NCBI GenBank assembly: GCA_022376925.1
Contig: JAIOJX010000026.1
Coordinates: 257,835,830-257,899,829, forward strand
DNA length: 64,000 bases
DNA from: Tragulus kanchil
Lineage: Eukaryota; Chordata; Mammalia; Artiodactyla; Tragulidae
Direction: 5' to 3'
This document shows, piece by piece, positions 57,508 to 64,000 of the stretch. Position numbers and translations under genes: made by a program. How positions within the stretch are numbered: the stretch's first letter is position 1; each line of letters starts with the position of its first letter. Below the pieces are notes generated by a model. That model worked only from the letters and a program-made list of their open reading frames with translations. It was not told the origin of the DNA and made no database searches.

Positions 57508-59646
57508 TTATAATTTGCCATTTCTTACTTATATGAAAACAATATAGTAGAAATATATAAATAACAGTCCTGTTCCTCTGATTACACAGGAATTCTAAAA
57601 AAATGAATGAAATAAATTCCAATCGATAATCCCTAATTCAACTACCAACATAAAATGAGTGACTGTATCCTAAGAAATCTTTTCTTTCTGGTGTTAATTG
57701 CCAATAGATTAGTACATGAGATGTTTACAATTCATTCAGATTATTTATCGATGCAGTCTAATGAATCTTGATATTCTAGATTTGAATCATCTTATGTTTT
57801 AGTTTTCACCAAATGTAAATTACTTACCCAAGGTCACACAGCTTGCCGGTGGTAAAATACAGAACAAAGTGTAGATGTTATGACTTTTAATCTAGGGCCT
57901 TACCTATCAGATCACACAGCTTTTGAAGACACAAACAGGCTTATCATTCTCTAAGCTTGAGGAAAACCTCACTAATATCATTAGAATATTCCAGGTCTCC
58001 TTTTCCATATTCATTTATGTACACGGATCAGCTCATTCTTTTCAAATGCCAGGGATGTATTGCTCACTAGAGGAACTTCAGTACCCAGCAGTCTTTAAAG
58101 TAAAAGGCAAACCTTTCCACTAATGAGCAGTTTGTCTAGTGTTCTTAACCTTATCAGCAGCTCCTCAAGTAATAAAGGCTTAACTATTATGCACCGAAAA
58201 GGGGTTGATAATTCTCAATCTTCATGCAGAAAATGGCTCTTTTGTCACTTCTTCGAGTCTACTGTTAAACTTAGCACACTGCTTACAAATTACCCTTCCT
58301 GTTCTGCAAAGCAGTCAGTTGGAAGGATTGGTGGGCTGGCAGCAGGTGGAACCTCCTCCTGTCAGTACAAGAATGATACCTGCTGCTTAACAGAAAAAGA
58401 ACCATCTGTAGTTTAATGATATAGACCTGTCCCAGGAAATGGACTGAGTTTAAAGAAAATGTAGAGGAAAGAACATTAAAAAAAAAGAAGAAGAAGGGAA
58501 ACAGGGAAAATGAGACTGAGTATTAAAGACTATACAAATAGAGTTGAAGGTAGGAGGTTTTATCAACAATTTGTAGACAAAATGAATTATAATTTGCCAT
58601 TTCTTACTTATATGAAAACAATATAGTAGAAATATATAAATAACAGTCCTGTTCCTCTGATTACACAGGAATTCTAAAAAAATGAATGAAATAAATTCCA
58701 ATCGATAATCCCTAATTCAACTACCAACATAAAATGAGTGACTGTATCCTAAGAAATCTTTTCTTTCTGGTGTTAATTGCCAATAGATTAGTACATGAGA
58801 TGTTTACAATTCATTCAGATTATTTATCGATGCAGTCTAATGAATCTTGATATTCTAGATTTGAATCATCTTATGTTTTAGTTTTCACCAAATGTAAATT
58901 ACTTACCCAAGGTCACACAGCTTGCCGGTGGTAAAATACAGAACAAAGTGTAGATGTTATGACTTTTAATCTAGGGCCTTACCTATCAGATCACACAGCT
59001 TTTGAAGACACAAACAGGCTTATCATTCTCTAAGCTTGAGGAAAACCTCACTAATATCATTAGAATATTCCAGGTCTCCTTTTCCATATTCATTTATGTA
59101 CACGGATCAGCTCATTCTTTTCAAATGCCAGGGATGTATTGCTCACTAGAGGAACTTCAGTACCCAGCAGTCTTTAAAGTAAAAGGCAAACCTTTCCACT
59201 AATGAGCAGTTTGTCTAGTGTTCTTAACCTTATCAGCAGCTCCTCAAGTAATAAAGGCTTAACTATTATGCACCGAAAGGTGTTGATAATTCTCAATCTT
59301 CATGCAGAAAATGGCTCTTTTGTCACTTCTTCGAGTCTACTGTTAAACTTAGCACACTGCTTACAAATTACCCTTCCTGTTCTGCAAAGCAGTCAGTTGG
59401 AAGGATTGGTGGGCTGGCAGCAGGTGGAACCTCCTCCTGTCAGTACAAGAATGATACCTGCTGCTTAACAGAAAAAGAACCATCTGTAGTTTAATGATAT
59501 AGACCTGTCCCAGGAAATGGACTGAGTTTAAAGAAAATGTAGAGGAAAGAACATTAAAAAAAAAGAAGAAGAAGGGAAACAGGGAAAATGAGACTGAGTA
59601 TTAAAGACTATACAAATAGAGTTGAAGGTAGGAGGTTTTATCAACA
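57508..59646. repeat. Tandem duplication 16: period 1079 bp
   Basis: 57508-58568 is repeated at 58587-59646. An 18-base filler, 'atttgtagacaaaatgaa', separates them. A G/A-run difference near 58198/59277 ('cgaaaaggggttgat' versus 'cgaaaggtgttgat') shifts an open frame: the 97-codon frame of the first copy becomes an 88-codon frame in the second. Confidence 0.95.
57805..57905 (-). mobile_element. MIR fragment
   Basis: 'aattacttacccaaggtcac', 'acagcttgccggtgg' and 'taatctagggccttacc' follow the reverse MIR 3' to B-box region. Shown again at about 58884-58984. Confidence 0.7.
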
Positions 59647-59849
59647 TGAATGTTAGTACATAGTGACAAAAATTATTTAATTCCTTTGCTTTTGGACTTC
59701 CCTAACCACAGTGGGTCCTGTAAAGCAGGCCCATCGCTTCGAGGGCCTTTTTCCCACCAGCTTCTGGAATTGAAGAATGCAGGACAGCACTGTCTCTATG
59801 TTGCTGCAAGAGAAACAATAAAAGCTTGATCAGCTGAATGCTTAAATAT
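59647..59849. other. Unique DNA leading into the conserved-looking block
   Basis: It includes a short SINE-head-like word ('ggacttccctaaccacagtg') without a body, so no SINE is called. Confidence 0.4.
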
Positions 59850-60930
59850 GGCTGAATGTTTGATGAGATGAAGATGTAATTTTGTCTACGTTCCCTAAGG
59901 ATCTGGATTAAATATGACTACAGAGCCTAATCAAATAGCTAGTCACTGAACAACGGTCCCAACTGCATTTTTCATTCTAGGCATGCCTTTCTTCCCCCCC
60001 TCCTCCAAGTACATTACTTATTCACTGGTTTGTCAGCAGTGTGCATTATTAGCGCTTGAGAGATAAAACTTTAAGTGTTGCTCCCAATTAGCACAACAGT
60101 GACCACGCACCATGCTCTGTGCTTAATGCCTGCTCTCAGAGAGGAGCTGGTTTTGAAGGTCTGAGGTGGAGGAGAAAAAAAATGAAACAGCTTAAGCATT
60201 CATTTTGAGTGGAGAGACAGCTCCTATTAACATTTAACAGCATTTGTGCAACTTGGTGCGGAGGTTATGATGCAAATGAGGAGGAATTAAAAGTGGCCAG
60301 GGGTTTGTCATTGATGGATTGCAGTCTGGCGGTGTTCACACTTCTGCCGTGTCCATCAGAAGCGATTACTGTGTAATTAAACCTTATTTCTCTACTCTTC
60401 AGTGCATAATTACTTTGTGAATGTAACCATCATCTAAAAAAGCTACCAAAATGCTTTAGCATTTAGTCTAGCAGTCATTTCCCTAGCTTGTGTCAGATAT
60501 AACCATCAGACAGTGCAAAAGAACTGTCACTTTTAATAAGAGGCAAAAAATTAAATGAAACAGTATGCTTATTACAGGAAAATTAGGCGTTCAAGTGGTA
60601 GAGTCCTTTTCTGCTATTTGCATAATTTATTCTTTTTTGTCCCTCACACCAGAAGCTTCAGGCAATTTTCTTCACATTTAAATAGATCGCACATTTAAGG
60701 CTACTTAAGGAAAATTATCACTTTGCATATTTTAATTGTTGTAAAGAAAGTGAATAGAAGAGGTCTGCAGCTTGGACTCTTGAGTCAGTCAGATGCTCAA
60801 CTGTCTGATTCTGGAGCTCCCACTGCTGCACTAGAGATAACCCCACAGTTCACAGCCATCCACTTGCATTTCATCAGCATGCAAATGCAGCTCCAAGCAC
60901 TACAATAAGTGGATCTTTGATATTTACAAA
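59850..60930. promoter_or_regulatory. Candidate conserved noncoding regulatory block
   Basis: Over 1 kb with no recognisable repeat, no tandem duplication and balanced base composition. It is dense in developmental transcription factor words. Homeodomain cores occur as 'cccaattagcac' (60085), 'actgtgtaattaaacc' (60369) and 'gcataattac' (60404). POU octamer-like 'atgcaaat' occurs near 60271 and 60880. A Sox-like 'aacaatag'-type word and several 'cattaac'/'ttaatg' motifs are also present. The longest frame (60723-60908) is unremarkable. This is the profile of a developmental enhancer, but function is inferred. Confidence 0.5.
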
Positions 60931-61754
60931 CTAGCCACTAATGACTAAAACGTAATTTGTTTGACATAACTTTAGATTTTCTTATCACTGTGCCTATTTT
61001 TTTTTTTAATAGAAAAACCTGGTTAGTCCTTAGGTTTAGAAAAACTAAGAGACAGTCCACTGAAACTGGATAATGTTCTACAGGTTCCAGAAATTGTGCT
61101 TTGCTGTAAAATCATCCATCTCGCTTCAGCAAGTCAGTCAACTTTTTGAGTTCTTTCATTTAATTTGTACTCACCTTTAATACGATTAAAAACTCCAACC
61201 GAAATTACAATGAAACCTCTCTTTCCCATAAGAATGTTGTCAAATCAATAGTGTTTCAAATAAATGATGTAGTTACCATGAGAATGACATAATGTGTCAG
61301 TCTGTTTGCGCTGTAATTCAAAAAGATGAGATCAACAGCATGGGCCATTGCATAGCAAAAGCTATAAATAGGTTAATGCCAGTACAAACTGTTAATTATG
61401 AAACTGGTGAAAAAGTTAAAAAAGGAGATTCCAGTGAAAACCTTGATCAAAACATACTTGGCTTATTTATTGTACTTAAGTGGGTTAAAAAAAAATCTCA
61501 GTGTTGTAATTTGCTTAGTTTTCATTACCAATTAAAAAAAAAAAAAAAAAAAAAAACATTCCAGAGAGACAGAATACTGAAGTCTTCACTTTGACAAGAC
61601 AGCAATGCTTTAAAGAATATTAAGATGTGAACTTGATTAACTCAGCAACACTTTTGTTTAATTACAAACAATTACATGTTCCCTTTGGCTACTGGTCATT
61701 TTCATTTACAATGCCATTGTCCTCCTTAAGTGCAAATTCTAAACACTAATGAAT
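60931..61754. other. Unique noncoding DNA with poly-A run
   Basis: An A-run of about 24 lies at 61532-61556. The open frame at 61292-61594 runs straight through this poly-A and so is chance. No repeat body precedes the A-run that I can identify. Confidence 0.45.
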
Positions 61755-62654
61755 GTCTCAGGGACTACAGTGAGCACACATTTGTAGACACTAAGCAAAC
61801 ATTTGTCTTTAAAAGTAGGTGAAGTAGGTCTTAGTTTACAAAAACCATCAGTGTATGGCAGCATAATATAAAACAGTACATTATAGAGGCTGACAAAAGG
61901 TTCGTGTCAGATATGAACTTGTAATTTAGAGAGGAACCTACCATCATTTCAATCTGATGTGACTTTTAGTGTAGTCTTTTTCTTTAAACTTTAAAATGTA
62001 GTGCTGCAACATTATTTAAAAAGTCAATGAAAGGGTTTTCTTTAATTACCTTCAGAACTATGTTTTCGAAATGTGTATTTTTTTTTGCTTATTATTTTTA
62101 TTTAAAGTATTTGATGGGGAAAATTAAATTCTGGAAAAAAACAAGATAGTTTGAAAACATCTCTTCTATTTCCTAGAGGTAATATGTAGTTGATGTCCTT
62201 CATATCTGATTCTAGCATTTGGAACAGAGGTAAAAGAAGTTATTTCTGGTAATATTGTTTGCATCACTGAGCACTTGGTTAAATCAGATGGCTCAAAATT
62301 TATTTTGATTTTCGTCATCTTTTTTCTCTTTTTTTGGAGATGAGCTTTGATGGTGCTGCTTTTACACACGTTCAAAAGAGGAACAGCACGTGTTCTTTGA
62401 CCCTGCTTACCATGCTCCACCCAACTACCACCTCCAAAATGACAGCAGCTAGAAACAGGTGACCTCTCAACATAGCTGAATATATCAGAGAATCAAATGC
62501 AGTGATGCACATTTCCGAAACAGTATCCTGTGTTTACCTGTTAATATAGAACTGTTTTTGTATTTGGAAATGAGAATATCTGTATTTGAGATGGCCTTTC
62601 TCAGATACATGTCTTGCGCACAGAAATAAAGTATCTCATAATTCCAGGCCTACG

Positions 62655-62924
62655 TTTTTTTTTGTCTTTTCCCCATCATGCATCTTTTATTTATATTTAT
62701 TTTCATCCATCTTTTTATTCTTTGGCCTGTGTGGGCCTCCCAGTGCAGTGGCCTCTCACTGCAGAGCACTGGCTCTGGGTGCATGTGCTCCAGAGTGCTG
62801 GCTCGCAATTGGACACACCGGTCCAGCCTCTCTGCGGTACATGGGATCTTCCTGGGTCAGGGATGGAACCGTGCCCTTGCACTACAAAGTGGACTCTCTA
62901 CCAACTGGACCACCAGGAAACCCC
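62655..62924 (-). mobile_element. CHR-type tRNA-derived SINE
   Basis: A T-run at the left and the minus-strand head 'tttcctggtggtccagttgg' at the right. The body has 'gctcgcaattggacacaccg' and 'gtgcatgtgctccagagtgc', matching other local copies. Shown again from about 63846, cut by the window end. Confidence 0.93.
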
Positions 62925-63845
62925 AGGACCAAAACCAAAAAAAAGGTCTCAGGGACTACAGTGAGCACACATTTGTAGACACTAAGCAAACATTTGTCTT
63001 TAAAAGTAGGTGAAGTAGGTCTTAGTTTACAAAAACCATCAGTGTATGGCAGCATAATATAAAACAGTACATTATAGAGGCTGACAAAAGGTTCGTGTCA
63101 GATATGAACTTGTAATTTAGAGAGGAACCTACCATCATTTCAATCTGATGTGACTTTTAGTGTAGTCTTTTTCTTTAAACTTTAAAATGTAGTGCTGCAA
63201 CATTATTTAAAAAGTCAATGAAAGGGTTTTCTTTAATTACCTTCAGAACTATGTTTTCGAAATGTGTATTTTTTTTTGCTTATTATTTTTATTTAAAGTA
63301 TTTGATGGGGAAAATTAAATTCTGGAAAAAAACAAGATAGTTTGAAAACATCTCTTCTATTTCCTAGAGGTAATATGTAGTTGATGTCCTTCATATCTGA
63401 TTCTAGCATTTGGAACAGAGGTAAAAGAAGTTATTTCTGGTAATATTGTTTGCATCACTGAGCACTTGGTTAAATCAGATGGCTCAAAATTTATTTTGAT
63501 TTTCGTCATCTTTTTTCTCTTTTTTTGGAGATGAGCTTTGATGGTGCTGCTTTTACACACGTTCAAAAGAGGAACAGCACGTGTTCTTTGACCCTGCTTA
63601 CCATGCTCCACCCAACTACCACCTCCAAAATGACAGCAGCTAGAAACAGGTGACCTCTCAACATAGCTGAATATATCAGAGAATCAAATGCAGTGATGCA
63701 CATTTCCGAAACAGTATCCTGTGTTTACCTGTTAATATAGAACTGTTTTTGTATTTGGAAATGAGAATATCTGTATTTGAGATGGCCTTTCTCAGATACA
63801 TGTCTTGCGCACAGAAATAAAGTATCTCATAATTCCAGGCCTACG

Positions 63846-64000
63846 TTTTTTTTTGTCTTTTCCCCATCATGCATCTTTTATTTATATTTATTTTCATCCA
63901 TCTTTTTATTCTTTGGCCTGTGTGGGCCTCCCAGTGCAGTGGCCTCTCACTGCAGAGCACTGGCTCTGGGTGCATGTGCTCCAGAGTGCTGGCTCGCAAT
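63846..64000 (-). mobile_element. CHR-type SINE, duplicate display, cut by window end
   Basis: Second display of the first 155 bases of 62655-62924 as far as the window allows. Confidence 0.9.

Larger units (their letters stand above)
61755..64000. repeat. Tandem duplication 17: period 1191 bp, cut by the window end
   Basis: 61755 to about 62945 is repeated from 62946 to the end of the window, beginning 'gtctcagggactacag' in both. The join lies just past a CHR SINE, in A-rich text. The copies appear identical. The 84-codon minus-strand frame at 62166-62420 recurs at 63357-63611. Confidence 0.95.

Noticed and set aside
61292..61594. 100-codon plus-strand frame
   Set aside because: It runs through a poly-A tract coding for lysines and has no motif; typical chance frame.
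62166..62420. 84-codon minus-strand frame as an exon or small protein
   Set aside because: No recognisable motif and no supporting splice sites upstream. It is repeated only through duplication 17.
3122..64000. A new transposon or amplification system producing 1.1-kb tandem repeats
   Set aside because: Unit contents are unrelated, there is no shared terminus or target motif, the copies show only run-length differences, and several joins contain corrupted flank text. Assembly error explains all of this more simply.

Overview
This window looks like an AT-rich, gene-poor piece of a ruminant (Ruminantia, Artiodactyla) nuclear genome. The basis is the repeats: two broken BovB (RTE) retrotransposons, several Bov-tA SINEs, and at least seven CHR-type tRNA-derived SINEs carrying the ruminant/cetacean head and tail. 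These sit on older mammalian repeats (MIR, L2, L1M, MLT1A, MER5-like and other hAT elements). No intact protein-coding gene is visible. Long open frames are either BovB or L1 coding fragments or chance frames in SINEs and unique DNA. The CHR SINEs share a form I do not recall from cattle, so a non-bovid ruminant is possible; that is inference.

The dominant signal is architectural. Seventeen separate, mutually unrelated segments are each present twice in tandem, always with a period of about 1.05-1.19 kb (starts near 3122, 5148, 7002, 10709, 12524, 15093, 16807, 19299, 25520, 28241, 33528, 44284, 48497, 51261, 54479, 57508 and 61755). The copies are near-identical, differing mainly by homopolymer-length indels. 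Junctions show either 5-7 bp microhomology or short filler, and four fillers are garbled versions of the adjacent sequence. This is best explained as an assembly artefact (contig ends repeated around closed gaps, with noisy long-read filler), not biology. About 19 kb of the 64 kb is redundant, so the true locus is probably near 45 kb.

Layout. 1-3560: unique DNA, an L2 remnant and an old L1M interrupted by a Bov-tA SINE, a CHR SINE with an unusually G-rich tail, and a 178-bp unit repeated three times. 3560-9370: unique DNA, then a 5'-truncated BovB shown up to three times by duplication. 9370-21380: mostly unique intergenic or intronic DNA with a hAT element, MIRs and a CHR SINE with a perfect 15-bp target-site duplication. 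21800-22000: the only CpG-rich island-like spot, with ETS and GC-box motifs, a candidate TATA-less promoter and first exon. 22000-33500: unique DNA, SINEs, a (GT)n/(GC)n tract and an ancient vertebrate-wide-looking repeat. 33500-37070: MLT1A LTR, L1 in reverse and a CHR SINE. 37070-47160: unique DNA with L1MA, L2, MER5 and another hAT. 47167-50590: a second BovB carrying two nested SINEs. 50854-50892: a tiny truncated U2 snRNA retrocopy with an 11-bp target-site duplication. 53801-54638: a 5'-truncated L1 with a perfect 11-bp target-site duplication. 59850-60930: repeat-free DNA rich in homeodomain and POU-type motifs, the best candidate for a conserved regulatory element. The window ends in a duplicated unit with a CHR SINE.

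No previously undescribed gene system is supported. The items most worth checking are the artefactual duplication pattern, the promoter candidate near 21.8 kb, the candidate enhancer near 60 kb, the U2 retrocopy and the lineage-specific CHR SINE form.
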